Positions 44,015-57,797 of a stretch of 64,000 nt of DNA are shown one piece after another. The stretch is from Rhynchosporium graminicola (taxonomy: Eukaryota > Ascomycota > Leotiomycetes > Helotiales > Ploettnerulaceae). The DNA is taken from positions 682,001 through 746,000 of the forward strand of contig FJUW01000001.1 in NCBI GenBank assembly GCA_900074885.1, given 5' to 3'. Each line of letters begins with the position of its first letter. Position 1 is the first letter of the stretch. The translations under genes and the position numbers were made by a program. A model generated the notes under the pieces. It saw nothing but the letters and a program-made list of their open reading frames with translations. It ran no database searches and was not told the DNA's origin.

Positions 44015-46864
44015 ATGGACGATACCTTTACCCCCATTACCGGTGCTGTCACTCAGGAGACTGCTGAGCCGGGACAGTTGACTGATCGCAAGCTCAATCG
44101 TGAGCCGTCAACTTCAGCTTCAGCTTCAACATCCACATCCACATCTGCTTCCAAAGCTACTCCGACAGCCTTAATACCTCCGGCAACAAGGAAAACGCAG
44201 AACAAACGTCTCACATCTGCAGCGAACTCTCCAATACCCTCACGAGAACCATCTCCGGTTCGACCTCCACTCAAGGCAAACGCATCTACTCGCTCTACGC
44301 CAGGTCCAGGTCGTTCGAGAAAGAACAGTACCCAAGAGGTCAGCCCAGCACGATCAGCCAGTGCTAGTACCAACCCTCCGAATGCTGTAGCCACGCAAAG
44401 AGCCCTATCCGTTGCATCTACCCCCATACTGCACCCAACTACTTCGGATCCGACCATAAGGGCACCAGTACCACAGAAAGGGACAGTGACCACTGAAGTC
44501 AAAGAGACACCTCGTTGGCCAATATCTCCGAGACTACGGTCCCCTCCTCCTGTCAACAAACCCCCTATCATACCACCACGAAAGATCGATCAGGAGCTGC
44601 CATCAATCAATGTTCAAAGTTTACCCCAGCAGGCGGAACAAAAGGAAGGAAAACAGGGAAGCGCGGAGAGTGAGGCAGAGGATTTATTGTCCATACCGGG
44701 TATGAGAACGCCAGCACGAGGAGTCAGTGGGACTAGTTCAACCCTGGAGACAGTGCAGGAGATCAGTCAGCCAAGTACCCCCTCGGAGTTTGATAGCGCT
44801 CTGGAAAAGGTTGAGCAAGGATCGTCACAGTCTTTGATAGACCAGGATAACTCTACAGATAATGCGTCCACGAAGACTATCAAGGCCAAAACAGCGATCG
44901 CTGCGAGCGAGAGTGGCAGTGAAAGTGGTGGAAAAGGAGATATAAAGATGAGATCTACGTCCGCTGTTCCGCAAACAACAGCGCGCCCCAACGGTCCATC
45001 TGCGAAGCCATTCACGGGCGTTGGAAGAGGAAAGCCTTCAGGCGAAGGCTCGACCAGGAATATGACAGTTGAGACTGAGACGGTCAGTTCGATCCCGCAA
45101 ATTGCTGTCGGTGGACCAGCAGGCGCGGGGAATAATGGAAGTATCCGCACGAAGCCAAGTTCAGAGACCATACGGCCGAAGAAAGAGAAGAAGAAGACTG
45201 CCCGAAAGGCACCTTCGGTCACTTCTGGTACTGGTGAGCAAAAATATTTATCTGGATCAAGAACCCGCCATCACCACCATCATTCTACGAGGGAGGGTTC
45301 TGTGGTTGACTCGGTCAATTTCGCTCCTCGCTCTCGTTCTCCTGAACGGATTGACGGTCAAGGCCCGTTTTATCGCTCCATTTCACCAACACAGAGTAGC
45401 AGCGCAACAAGTCCTACTCGTTCAGTTTCTCAAGCATCTCGTAGACCGAGTCTTAACCTCCAAGCTGTAGGCACTATGCTAACCAGAAGTCGTCCAGCGT
45501 CTTCAAAAGCAGATATCTTCGAGGCCAAAGTCGCGAGCGCGGTTGACGAAGCAAACTCCTCTGACTCGGAGGAGACTTTTGTTTACGAATCGAACCCACC
45601 CGAAGCCAGCGAACGACCGCGACGCTTCCACTCACGCACCCCCAGCGCCACATCTATGGCCAGCCAGATTGATCAAAGGAATGGAGTACGAACCATCATG
45701 GACGGTCACCACAGTGTAGCGATGAAGAAGAGCATGAAATTTGCCAATTCATACAATAGTACCGGCCAAGAGCAAACTACGGGAGAAGATGACGGTAAGG
45801 GAACGGCCAGGAGCAATGTAGGCACTGGTCGCGGCACGACACATCATCATCACATCGGAGGCCGATGGAGTCGCAACGGCGGCGGAAATGGTCATCCCTC
45901 TCTCTTTGATAACGAATCCCCTTTTCCAAATGCGACTAAGCAGAAAACCGGTAACAGTCCCCGGCAACCATCACAGCCATCAAGTCCAAGGATGGCCAAT
46001 ACGAGAATGGCTGGAAACGGGAAGCGAGCATCACCCATACACTCGGCCTATGATCTGGACGATGGAGCTGACGATGAACGAACACCACTAGTCTCAACAG
46101 TGCGGACGAGCAGGTCTGGCCGAGGACGAAGGCAAGCATCGTCAATGCGACAACTTGAGCATCAAGCATCACGCCACGACCGCTCATTTTTAGCCCGATT
46201 TGCTGGTTGTCTGGTTTTGGCGGTAATGATTACTCTTGTTCTTTCAGGAGTTATTGGCTTCACGTTTGCGACAACCCAGGCATTAACGGATGTCAAAATT
46301 ATTGCTCTTAAGAACATCATTGCGAGTGAACAAGACGTCATCTTAGACATGAAGGTTCAGGCTCGAAATCCAAATCTGGTAGTGGTAAGTATCGATACAA
46401 CAGACCTGGTCATCTTCGCGAAATCCAAGTATGCGGGTACAGATTCCGAGTGGTGGAAACATCCTTCCAGGGCAGATCTCTTTAGACGAGGTTTACGAAG
46501 ACGAGATGATGATCCACTGGATCCGCCCCTAAGCGGCGGTGGCGACAATACCAGTCCGAATCTGGTCATTGGCCATGTCTACGCATTTTACAGTCCTCTG
46601 ACCTTTGAGGGTTCGCCATTCCATGCGGAGCCTTACACTTCACTCGGTCAGATTCGCATCGATCATCCAGGAAATGATACTTCACCATCGGGAAGTGAGC
46701 GGTGGGGTAGAGTTGTACAACATGAATTCGACCTCATTGTGCGGGGGACGCTGAAGTACACACTTCCCCTAAGCCCAAAGGTCAGGAGTGTCAGTGTGGA
46801 GGCCCGGGTCACGGTTAAGCCAAACGCAGCTGACCAGGATCCCGAAGATATCCATGTAAATTGA
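44015..46864 (+). CDS. VAC7: Vacuolar segregation protein Vac7
   Basis: One exon, 949 residues. Vac7 sits in the vacuole membrane and activates the Fab1 lipid kinase complex that makes PI(3,5)P2. About 720 N-terminal residues are Ser/Thr/Pro-rich and disordered (runs such as S-A-S-A-S-T-S-T-S-T-S). A single membrane helix follows at about residues 724-754 (F-A-G-C-L-V-L-A-V-M-I-T-L-V-L). The conserved lumenal domain holds ALTDVKIIALKNIIASEQDV, MKVQARNPNLVVVSIDTTDL and Y-A-F-Y-S-P-L-T-F-E-G. It ends near V-E-A-R-V-T-V-K-P. A His run (H-H-H-H-H-S) lies near residue 422. The ATG at 44015 follows two small upstream ORFs. Confidence 0.93.
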   Translation: MDDTFTPITGAVTQETAEPGQLTDRKLNREPSTSASASTSTSTSASKATPTALIPPATRKTQNKRLTSAANSPIPSREPSPVRPPLKANASTRSTPGPGRSRKNSTQEVSPARSASASTNPPNAVATQRALSVASTPILHPTTSDPTIRAPVPQKGTVTTEVKETPRWPISPRLRSPPPVNKPPIIPPRKIDQELPSINVQSLPQQAEQKEGKQGSAESEAEDLLSIPGMRTPARGVSGTSSTLETVQEISQPSTPSEFDSALEKVEQGSSQSLIDQDNSTDNASTKTIKAKTAIAASESGSESGGKGDIKMRSTSAVPQTTARPNGPSAKPFTGVGRGKPSGEGSTRNMTVETETVSSIPQIAVGGPAGAGNNGSIRTKPSSETIRPKKEKKKTARKAPSVTSGTGEQKYLSGSRTRHHHHHSTREGSVVDSVNFAPRSRSPERIDGQGPFYRSISPTQSSSATSPTRSVSQASRRPSLNLQAVGTMLTRSRPASSKADIFEAKVASAVDEANSSDSEETFVYESNPPEASERPRRFHSRTPSATSMASQIDQRNGVRTIMDGHHSVAMKKSMKFANSYNSTGQEQTTGEDDGKGTARSNVGTGRGTTHHHHIGGRWSRNGGGNGHPSLFDNESPFPNATKQKTGNSPRQPSQPSSPRMANTRMAGNGKRASPIHSAYDLDDGADDERTPLVSTVRTSRSGRGRRQASSMRQLEHQASRHDRSFLARFAGCLVLAVMITLVLSGVIGFTFATTQALTDVKIIALKNIIASEQDVILDMKVQARNPNLVVVSIDTTDLVIFAKSKYAGTDSEWWKHPSRADLFRRGLRRRDDDPLDPPLSGGGDNTSPNLVIGHVYAFYSPLTFEGSPFHAEPYTSLGQIRIDHPGNDTSPSGSERWGRVVQHEFDLIVRGTLKYTLPLSPKVRSVSVEARVTVKPNAADQDPEDIHVN

Positions 46865-48774
46865 GGATGATTTCTCTAGTCGCCTCGAAGTGGCACGATC
46901 ATCATGCTACATTTTCCTTTGTTATTGTCTCGTGGGTCCTGTACAGTTGAGCGAGTCTTCTCTATTTGAAAGCATGGGGGAAGAGAGGCGCAACGACACT
47001 ACGTCCAGGGAGCGACCGTGATCGGTGTGATTCTTCTTGGACACCAAAACAAAAGCAGGCCTGATATTTCCCTTCTTTCACCTTTTCTTCCCTGGTGGGA
47101 TAATATCGGAAATGGTATATGGGCTTTATTGTATTTTTGGCGGTTTGGCGGCGATATAGAAGGCAGCAGACTAGAGCCACAGGGGAGGAACCCACCTTTT
47201 TACGGCCGTTCATGATGATTGTTGAGGGGGCTCTTGCATTTCACGAGGGTGTTGTAGAGTATGCTTATTAGTAAGAGAGCATGGCTTTTGTACATTTGAG
47301 CGAAGGAAGGGCCACGTGACGATCCGGGTTGTAGCTGGAGCAACAATTCAGTCAGATCATCAGATGGACGTTCGTGTGCAGTGGAATTGATGAAAATTCA
47401 GAAATCGATGTTGTACCTTCGCAATCTTCACTGTGATCCATTCCGGGCATTGATATACGTCCATACGCTGTGAGCAGCGCTCCAGGATCACACTTCACAT
47501 CAGCGTATCTAGCTTCACGAGAAGCCAGGAAGCCACCAAACAAGTGCTATTGCTTTGGTAACACATACGAAGCTCAGAGTTTTCCTCAAGTCAAGAAATA
47601 ATGAATCTCGGCCACATGTCTTAATATGTATAACATACACGGTATTGATACTGGCGACTAGGCAGGGGATACTCTCATCCCAGATATACTCGGTTCGGTA
47701 GTCGTCTCAGGACGACATAATTCTTGAGTCAGAGAGCAGCAGTTACGTCAGTCCCATCTGGGGGACATTGTCTTTCCCCAGGACACAACTGTTAATGTCT
47801 TCAGTCGCGTCCCAACTCTCAAAAGGTTGCTCAATGTTATGTTTCAACGAGCCGGGTCCCCGCCTAGGCTCTCCTGAGCCTGCAATTCAAGCCAATACTC
47901 ACACATAGTCCGAGGCCCTTGGCCGGAATTTTTTTTCGCCAAAATGTCAAAGAGCCCGCGGGATCAGCCGCGAGGGGTAGAGGCATTCAGCCGCAGAGTC
48001 GGTCGTTTATCAGTCGCAACCTATTTGATAGTCGTCGATCCGATCAGGTGCGAGGGCAACCATTATCATTCATTGGGCATGGATTGTGGTTGAGCATGCG
48101 AATGAAAAAGGGATGTATGGTGGGAAAAGCGCACAGGACTTTATGAGATATTCTAAGACTTTATGCGCCTAAATATGCAGCTTCACTTTCATTATTCATA
48201 AGTGTATCGATGGCAATTTATAGGTGTTGTACCAGAAGCGCTCCCCCTCCCCAAACCCCTTTTTCATTGTTAAGATAGCTGTCCGCCTCTGTATCGATAT
48301 TGATAGACATCCGCTTCGCCCGCCGGATCAAATGTTTCGCATTGACAATGCACCATATTCCTTTCAGCTCTGCGAAACATAAACGCGCCGGCGACGATCA
48401 TGTAAGCTTCCGAATCCCCAACACGGGGTCTTCCTCTCGATCGCTAGGATTCTAAGTTGCAGCTTGGTTCGATTTTTTATAAATAGAATATAGTATCGGG
48501 GACAGTAGATAGGGGTGAGAAAGGGAGGTGGAATCTGGAATTAGACCAGGAAATGAATTCATGCGCATATGGCCTGTCGGACCCCCTTTCACTCTCATTT
48601 CTGTTCAGATCCCAAATTCCCAATATCAACATAGTGGGGAGCGAGCCCTTGTCAGCAATCTTGGATCCCTGACAGCTCTGACCTTGACCGGCATGGCGGA
48701 GAACAAGTACGAAAGTGGCAAGTCGCGACAATAGAGGCAATTGTCCGTTTAAATTGTCTTTGTAATTGAGATTA

Positions 48775-48832
48775 ATGTTGATGTTGATGTTGATGTTGAT
48801 GTTGATGTTGATGTTGATGTTGATGCTGATGT
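48775..48832. repeat. Hexanucleotide microsatellite (GTTGAT)n
   Basis: About nine copies of a 6-bp unit, with degenerate GTTATT copies just downstream. It yields a fake Asn-Ile repeat ORF on the minus strand. Confidence 0.9.
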
Positions 48833-49810
48833 TTTGAAATCTGGTGTTTATTGTTATTGTTGATGTTATTGTTGACGTGTAAGAAAAAGAAGTCAACATA
48901 GCGACGATCTTGTTTATCCTTCTTTACCTACCTACGTGTACTCCCTCATCCTGGGACAATCCTTCCAGCCTTGCGGGTGCCAACGAGTCCATTCCTCACG
49001 AAGATATCTACGTTTCGGGAAAGATGATCGAATGGAATGCGAGAGGAAAGGGAAAAGGTCAAAGTTGATCGGCAAGACCCTGAATTCTCCCACCTCCCAA
49101 TAAGATCGGGATTGGAGTCGTCAAAGGGGGACCACAAGATAAAAGATAAACGGGCTCGGATGCACCCGCGGAAAGGTCACGATAATAAGGTTGGCCCTTG
49201 ACCTCGGGGAGACGCGTCATGATTGGCTGCTGAGCAGGTGGAAATCGCGTCGATGTTGATGTGGTGGGTCCACCAGGAACTTCTGCATGAGATTTGTTTG
49301 TCGCGTGAAGAAGGGATTTAGCATCTTGCCTTGATTACAGTCATTCTCTGTATAAGTGTATCAATATAAAGATAGAGAGATAGACAGCGCTTCTTAGTCC
49401 TAGTTTCTCTCTTCAATCTATCTATACGTGTTTCAATCGCAAAATTGCCTCTTTCAGGTGCATGTATACACACACACCTATGTAGGTACATTATAATAGG
49501 TAGGTAGGTTCGTTCAAAAGTCCAAACGCGTGTCGCTCCTTCCGTCCCTTCAAACGAGGCAGCCGCGTCCCGTCACAACAACAAAGACCCACTTAGGTCG
49601 GTCGGTACGGTGGTAGGTTACTCGATGTGCTGTACTCGTTCGTACCTGCCTGTAGTCAGTTCCGTCGTTCGCTTTCCTCCACTCCTGCCCTTTTGTTCGG
49701 CCAGCCAGCCAGCAGCCAACGACTTTCTTGATTGAAGCCGAGCACTCCTGTCACCACTCACTCACTGACCCGGCCACGCAGACCGTATTGGATTAAATTT
49801 CCTGGTCCAA

Positions 49811-49895
49811 TCTTCACCTTCACCTTCACCTTCACCTTCACCCTTCCTCATCCTCATCCTCCTCCTCCTCCTCCTCCTCCTCATCCTCCTCATCA
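49811..49895. repeat. (TTCACC)n followed by CCTCAT/CTC tract
   Basis: About five TTCACC copies, then TCCTCA copies and a CTC trinucleotide run. It is a strongly pyrimidine-rich leader, as is common upstream of fungal genes. Confidence 0.85.
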
Positions 49896-50247
49896 TCATC
49901 GTCTGCATCTGTTCTCCCACCTCCTTCACTCTCCTCCGCCACCTCACTCATCCTCTCCGACGCCCAACCTACCGATCATCGCCATCCTGCTCGATTCGCC
50001 AACCGCCTGTAGTCTTCGTTTTGGTCTCGAAGGAAAGTTTCTTCGGTCCCGATGCCTACTTGAACCAACGAATCGCCGTACTGCGTCGCATCGCATCGCA
50101 TCGCGTCGATCAAACCACAGCATTCCTCTGCGTTAGACGATATCCAACCAGCCAGCATTCCCATCACCGAGTCACTCTCCCACTCCCTCGGGTCCTTTTG
50201 CGCTTACAGGAATCTCCAGCTTTCTTCTACCACTCCCTAAATAACAC

Positions 50248-50376
50248 ATGAAGGGACAAGCAGTGGTTTTGGCGTTGGACTATTCTCTGTCGACATATCA
50301 GAACTTCACGAGCCTCAAACCCAGCCGTCGCCTCTTTCTCTGCAGCTGCGCTGACTATATGCCGTATGATCGATAA
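50248..50376 (+). promoter_or_regulatory. uORF (42 codons) upstream of SWE1
   Basis: It starts M-K-G-Q-A-V-V-L-A-L-D-Y and ends at TAA (50374-50376), overlapping in another frame the in-frame upstream ATG at 50366. Its stop lies 52 bases before the preferred SWE1 ATG at 50429. Confidence 0.45.
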
Positions 50377-50428
50377 TTCGCGTCCATTAAATTCCAAGTC
50401 CTCCTCATTCCCTCCATTCCTCCACACC

Positions 50429-53400
50429 ATGTCGTACTCGAATGGTGGCGGCGGCACGATCACGCTACCCTCTCCAACACAGGGTACACGTCATGTCGAT
50501 GTGAGCTCCGCCGTGAGATCTCTGCGGCGCTCGCTTTCACGCTCTCCGTCCAAGTTCCGTCTGGTTACGAAGTCCCCAAGTTCCTCGCCCAAATCACCTT
50601 TATCGCCCTCACCTTTGTCACCACCAAAGCGAGTATCCCACAATTCGATATTTGGTAACAGCCCAACGAATCCACCTCACACTCCTTCGCCTTTGGCTGT
50701 CCCTTTCCCACCAAGCGCGAAGCTCGCACTTCGATCCTCGACCCGTAGCAAAATCACAGCCTCTGCTCGACCATCAACCCGCACTCGCACCTCTCCAAAG
50801 AGCCCCATCAAACGTGCTCTTGGCCAGGCTTCAGACTCTGGAAATACAACTCCTCATCCGTCGGCTGGACCTGTGGGTGGTCAGGAAAATAGCACAATTT
50901 CGAGCCCTGCCGAGCGAAGAAGCTTTGAGAGAGTACCCAAGATGGCATATACCTTCGATGCGACTCCAGTGAACCACGCTCTGTCAAGGTTAGGAGGTGA
51001 CGGTGCTAATGATAGCCACACGACCTCGTCCACTTCAAGTCCCTTGAAGCGCAGCGATGCAATCATGAACCTTGATCAGGCCAGCCTTGGAAGCCCAGTC
51101 GCAAAGCGACGGAGTTTGCACGGCTCTGCAAGCTTTGGCCATGATTTTAACGTCTTCGATCATGGACCTTCCTCCACGCAATTTGACATACACGATGAAT
51201 CAAATCACGAGTACGAGTTGTCAACTGCATCCATCGCTTCCGATAGCCCTTCATCTTTCACATCCATGCCGAGAAGATCGTCATCTTTGCGTAAGTCTAC
51301 TTTGCAGCAACGCCATGGCGAGAAGACTTCGTGGGGTAGGAGACAGGCTGCTCAGGCACTTGCAGCACAACAGTTGGCGAATTCTGGACCGGTTACGACC
51401 CCTGTTCAATCAAAGAATCGACCTAGATTATCGTTGGATCAGTTCATGCCTCCTCTGCCAAGAGACAGCCCTTTCTCGTCGCAGGGAAGCCTGCCAAACG
51501 CTTCAATGCATATGATCAACCATCCAATGCATCAGCCACATCCTCTATCGCGGACTATGACAACATCATCCTCAAACTCAAGCATCGTTGATGAGTCCCC
51601 AACACATGTTCCAGTACATTTTGGTGATCAGCCGAGACCTAAGCTTGATTTCTCAAAATCTTTGCCTGCGGGATCACTAAGGCCATTCGCGTTCGAAGCT
51701 TCGGGAGATGATAACTCATTCGCCACGCCTCAGAACTACAAATCTGTGAAGCCACTTCCCGCCGCATTTGCGTCCACTGGTCTTATATCCAAAGTCAATA
51801 GACACCCTGAGCAGCAGCAGATCTCTCGTGGTATAAGCAAGGGAAACGTGCCCGACACGCCTTGTAAGAAGCACGTCAATGGATTTGCAACGTATCCAGC
51901 ACCTGTTCCTGGTAGTGCCATCGCCAAAGCTAGACACATTCGCCATTCGTTTGGAACACCTTCTACGCCATTCAATCCGCATGGAACCCAGACTGTCCAG
52001 GGCACGTTTGGGAAGGGCATTGGTGTTTTTGGCAGTGCATTCGGCAACAATGGGCTGACCAGACGGGGAAGTTTTCTCAGTGTGGATGGAGATGAGAATG
52101 GGGGATCACCGGATGCAAAGAGTAGTCGTGCTATCACTGATTTCGACCTCCCACCGACACCGACGAAGCAAGCTCCTGGACAACACCAAGATGATGGCAG
52201 CCCCAGCAATAGTAGGGGCTTTCCAGCCTCTACATCCCCTGTGAACTATGGAATGGCAAAGCACTCCAGAACTAGCAGTAAGTTGAAACAATTCACACGT
52301 CCAGACAGCGAGGAATCGAATGAAGGTGATGGTTTGATGGACGTGGCGGATTCCCCCACTCCGAATAACAACCGAGATACCCTTAAGTCTTCGGACTCGG
52401 TCCCTTCTTTCAGTAGATCCCGGACTCAGCGCGCTTTGAACTTTCGTTCTCCGCTGCCTCTGATACCCAAATCTCTTACTACCTCCTTTCTCAGTCCTGC
52501 GAGCAGACCGGGCTTTACTAAAATTAGTCGCGTGGCTCCAGCCAGTCCTCTGGAGCGCTTAGATTTCTTCGAGCGGCTATCGCCCAGCACACCTCAAGAC
52601 AGCATGATCCCACCAGATCCTAGTGGTCTGTCGATTTCGAATCACCGGGACGGCACCCAGTCAGGTGCTCAGAGCATGCTACCGCCTGCTACACCGACTG
52701 CTGGCCGAGACTACTTTCCCAAGATTGGAGACCGCCGCTTGAGTACGACACCAATTAGTACCTTTGCTCCTAGTGACTTGGACGACTCTCTACTGTCTAG
52801 ATTCGAAAAGGTCGAAATGATCGGCACCGGCGAATTCTCTCGCGTATACAAAGTCACGAAAACTACACCAAGCCGCCCTACCACCGCGCAATCTTTCTTC
52901 TTTGGTAATTCTGGCTCTCCATTATCGAGGAAATCTCCTTCGACACCCATGCCAGAACGCGTATTCGCCGTCAAGAAAACGAGACAGCCTTATTCAGGCA
53001 CCAGGGACCGACAACGGAAACTGCAGGAGGTCAATGTGCTTAAAGCACTCGGACAGTCTGATCATGTCTTGCATCTTAATGATAGCTGGGAGGAGAGAAA
53101 TTACCTATATATTCAAACAGAGTACTGCGAAGAAGGTAGTCTCGATGTATTCTTGTCTACTGTGGGCCGCAAAGGGCGGTTGGATGACTTCCGTATATGG
53201 AAGATCTTGTTGGAAGTCGGCCAAGTAAGTTGTCCTCCGATACTTTTGTATGTTGTCTTCCTAATCATTTGACTCAGGGCCTGAAGCACATTCATGACTC
53301 CGGCTTCATTCACCTCGATCTCAAGCCTGCAAACATCTTCATTACTTTCGAGGGAGTTTTAAAGGTTGGAGATTTTGGTATGGCTACCAGTTGGCCTGCC

Positions 53401-54045
53401 CAATCTGGAATCGAAGGTGAAGGCGACCGTGAATATATCGGTCCCGAGATCCTCATGGGTCATTACGACAAGCCAGCCGACATATTCGCGCTTGGCCTTA
53501 TCATTCTTGAGATCGCTGGCAACGTTCAACTCCCCGACAACGGTCCCACTTGGACACGTCTCCGCTCCGGCGATATGAGTGATGCACCAAGCCTCACCTG
53601 GAGCAGTGATAGCGTACTCCAGAGAGACGCAACCGGAATTCCCCTCGAGGAAAGCGACATCAACATGGATTCATTTGGCAGTGATGATGATATTGAGACG
53701 GATTTCGGATCCCCAACTTTGAGCAGTCGCAAACGAAGTTACGGCAATTCGAGCAGATCGTTGTCTCATGATCCAGGAAACCTGTTCGGCTCGGCGCGCC
53801 GAGGCGAGCTTCACCAAGCTCCGCCGTTCATGAAAGATATGTACCACGAACACGCTCTTGACAAGCTTGTTCGATGGATGATCACACCAACTCCCTGTAA
53901 CCGCCCACTTATAAACGATGTTCTCCAAAGTGGTGGCGTTGCATGGGTATCCGCGCGTCGACGTGCCGGCGCAACTGTATTCGAGGGGAATTGGGGTCCG
54001 GCTGATGCAGTCTTGGCTGACGACGCAGAGATGATGGATGTGTGA
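50429..54045 (+). CDS. SWE1: Wee1/Swe1-family protein kinase
   Basis: Two exons: 50429-53224 and 53278-54045; 1,187 residues. Wee1 kinases phosphorylate Cdk1 on its inhibitory Tyr and delay mitosis. About 790 residues of Ser/Pro-rich regulatory sequence precede the kinase. Kinase features are the loop I-G-T-G-E-F-S-R-V-Y-K (about 797-807), V-F-A-V-K-K with the catalytic Lys near 849, H944-L-D946-L-K-P-A-N (Leu in place of the common Arg), D964-F-G and EGEGDREYIGPEILMGHYDK. An insert of about 30 residues lies between the Gly loop and the Lys, and a long acidic/Ser insert lies in the C-lobe. I prefer M-S-Y-S-N-G-G-G-G as start because the following sequence looks conserved; the ATG at 50366 adds 21 residues. 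Confidence 0.93.
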
Positions 54046-55423
54046 AGCAAATTCGATAATGCGAAATTTACTTCCATCCTGGATTGGATGGACGAGTCTT
54101 GGATGGACTCCTCTTTGAATTTCGGTCGGCTGCACCCGGCATTGGAAGGATGACCGGCGTTCAACTTATGCAAGGCGCACTACCGCCTTCAGCAACGAAC
54201 ATCAACGAAATACTTATAAGCTTCACAGAAGCTTTCACAATTGCTCATTAATATTGAAAGCGCCATTTGCAATTTTACGCATTCACGAGACCATGAACGG
54301 AACGATTGAGTCGATCGGTGACAGTCAGTTTGAACGAGATAGAATTACTTTGAGATGATGCGAACTTTGCGTCTTTTGGGAACGATGAATATCAGGAACC
54401 TGTGCTTTTGCTTGTAGCTCAAATGCATTTTCGGTCGCTTTGTATGGTATATGTGCAAGATCGCACAGGCGATGTTGAGTGGCAAGGATGAGAGGTCAAG
54501 ATACTGCACTGTAGATACATTCAAATGACTAGCTCGAGTGCGACTGACTATCTTGCAAGCTGGCAGGCCTCGTGGAGAAAAGTTGACCAAAACTTGTTCA
54601 CGATAGTAGTTATGCCCGGTTGCCCCATGTGCACACCGCATATTGTATATTCATCTTCTGGCGGGGCTTACAGACGTTTTTTTTTTTGGCAAGCTGTTGC
54701 CAGTATTGTGGAATGATGCCTGCCCCCCTGTGACCACACCTCATTGCATACTACCTTCAGCAATCTCCAGGGGCGTCTAATATTCCCTGTGCTTCAAACC
54801 TACTTTCACAGATCAACACGGGCAACTTCAGGATGCTCGTCATACCTGTACTTGTCGAGCAGAAGGGAGGAAATGAAAAGGCTGAACCTGGGCCACATTT
54901 AGTTGAAGTCATTTACTCTTTGGGTGCTCGAGGCACTTAAAAAAGCAAGTTGTTAGGTTAGTGACATTCAAATAACCTATCTGTTCTTGAAGTCGCGATC
55001 AAAAAGGATCAGGATAGTTCTTCGGATTCCGTTTTGCAACATCCTGATGGAATTAGCAGCCTGGTGTGTTCATTATTGACAGAGTTAAGCGAACAGTAGA
55101 TAAACCCGAGGTATTTGTACAGTATCTAGGATAAGAGGGTTTTGAACACTTCGAGCTCAGTATGTGTAGTTGCGCGATCCAATGAATTTGAATTGTCACA
55201 CTGAGTTCCCATAGCAGGAAGCCTACAACAGCATTTCTCCTGTTCTGGTGACTACCTAACCTGCTATATATCCACCTCGAGACAGTAGCGTATGGGTAAC
55301 CGTATAGTCACGTGCCAGCTTATCAAGCCCCGCGCTAAAATAAAAATTGTTATCGCGAGGACGGAGAAGGTCAGTGGTGATAGAGAAATATTGTTCCCTG
55401 AAGCGCGTCACACAGCACTCACG
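54046..55423. other. Intergenic, no gene seen
   Basis: It lies between SWE1 and DIM1 on the same strand. It has a poly-T run near 54678 and AT-rich sequence; the last 100 bases are the DIM1 leader. Confidence 0.5.
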
Positions 55424-56732
<1,309 letters not shown>

Positions 56733-57797
56733 GTGGGAAAGGCAATCAAATTTTAGCGAGGCGTTGGAGGCGATTTTTATGCCATTTTCAAATTATCGAT
56801 GCTCCAGCCGTCATAGGACTTGCCGTGGTCATGCTCGGCTGATCATGCCTTGATGCAGCGATTGGAGGCTTGCTTGAAGAGTTGAATACAAGTATGTTTC
56901 TACGATCAACTAGAATGCGTGGTCATTTCAAAGTCATAACGTGTCGAATCCGGTCAAATCGAGTAACAGATGGTTCCACGTTCAAGAAACCTGGGTCAGG
57001 CCGGACCTGGGTGACGAAACCCAACCTTTGAGTCTGATACTACACGACCAGATTGACTGGAGATTTTAGTGTGATGAATCATAATTTTTAGCTTCAACTC
57101 ATGCTGCATAATATTCCTTGCTTCATATGCTACGTGGGCCTGAAACTGCCAACTCCTCCTTCCGGGATAGAAAGGAAGCTGGCCACTTGAATAAAGTAAT
57201 TGACTCTAATTCCGGATCTTCGAAATTTTTGGGATGACCGCAAGTACCTGCAATTTATGCGTCGAATTTTGATGTACTACCTAAGTCCATCGGAGCCTAT
57301 GGATCAGGTACGCCAGCATAACTCTCCTCAAGTGTCTCTGTGGCATATCATCCTGGGTCATCATCCATTTCACTCAGGGACCCGGCTCCATAATACAGGA
57401 TTCCACAAACACGTACGTCTAATATCGTCATTTGTAACTTTTTTCTTCTTAATTGCTATTATTGCCTTCATTTTCAAGCAACGAGAATTGGGGCTATCGC
57501 CCCGCAACGATCGAGGATTCACCACTCGCTAAACTAGGATCAGTAAATAAACCCCCTCAAAAAGGGTCGAAGTCTGAGCATCTTTGGTCGTGCTCAAAAG
57601 AGCACTGTTGGTGGATCAACATGGCCAGTAGGTCTCCTGATATGTTATATCGGCAAAGTCTTCAGGTGAAAGGTAGTAAGCATGGACTTTATTTGACTTC
57701 AGTGAGCCGGAGGCTACACTACTCGTTGCAAGACAATCGACCATGTGAGGCTGCTCCTATTCTGTTACTAAGCTACCCTAGTAGTAAACTCGGACTC
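56733..57797. other. Intergenic between convergent genes
   Basis: About 1 kb with only short ORFs. Nothing is recognised beyond the expected 3' ends of DIM1 (+) and the monooxygenase (-). Confidence 0.5.

Larger units (their letters stand above)
46865..50428. promoter_or_regulatory. Long intergenic region before SWE1
   Basis: These 3.5 kb show no convincing gene. Contents are a (GTTGAT)n tract (about 48775-48832), a low-complexity leader near SWE1 with (TTCACC)n and CTC runs (49811-49895), a GCATC tract near 50085-50105 and an uORF at 50248. A long 5' UTR for SWE1 is likely. Confidence 0.5.

Noticed and set aside
48775..48870. CRISPR-like or other spaced repeat array
   Set aside because: It is a plain tandem hexamer without spacers, in a eukaryotic genome.
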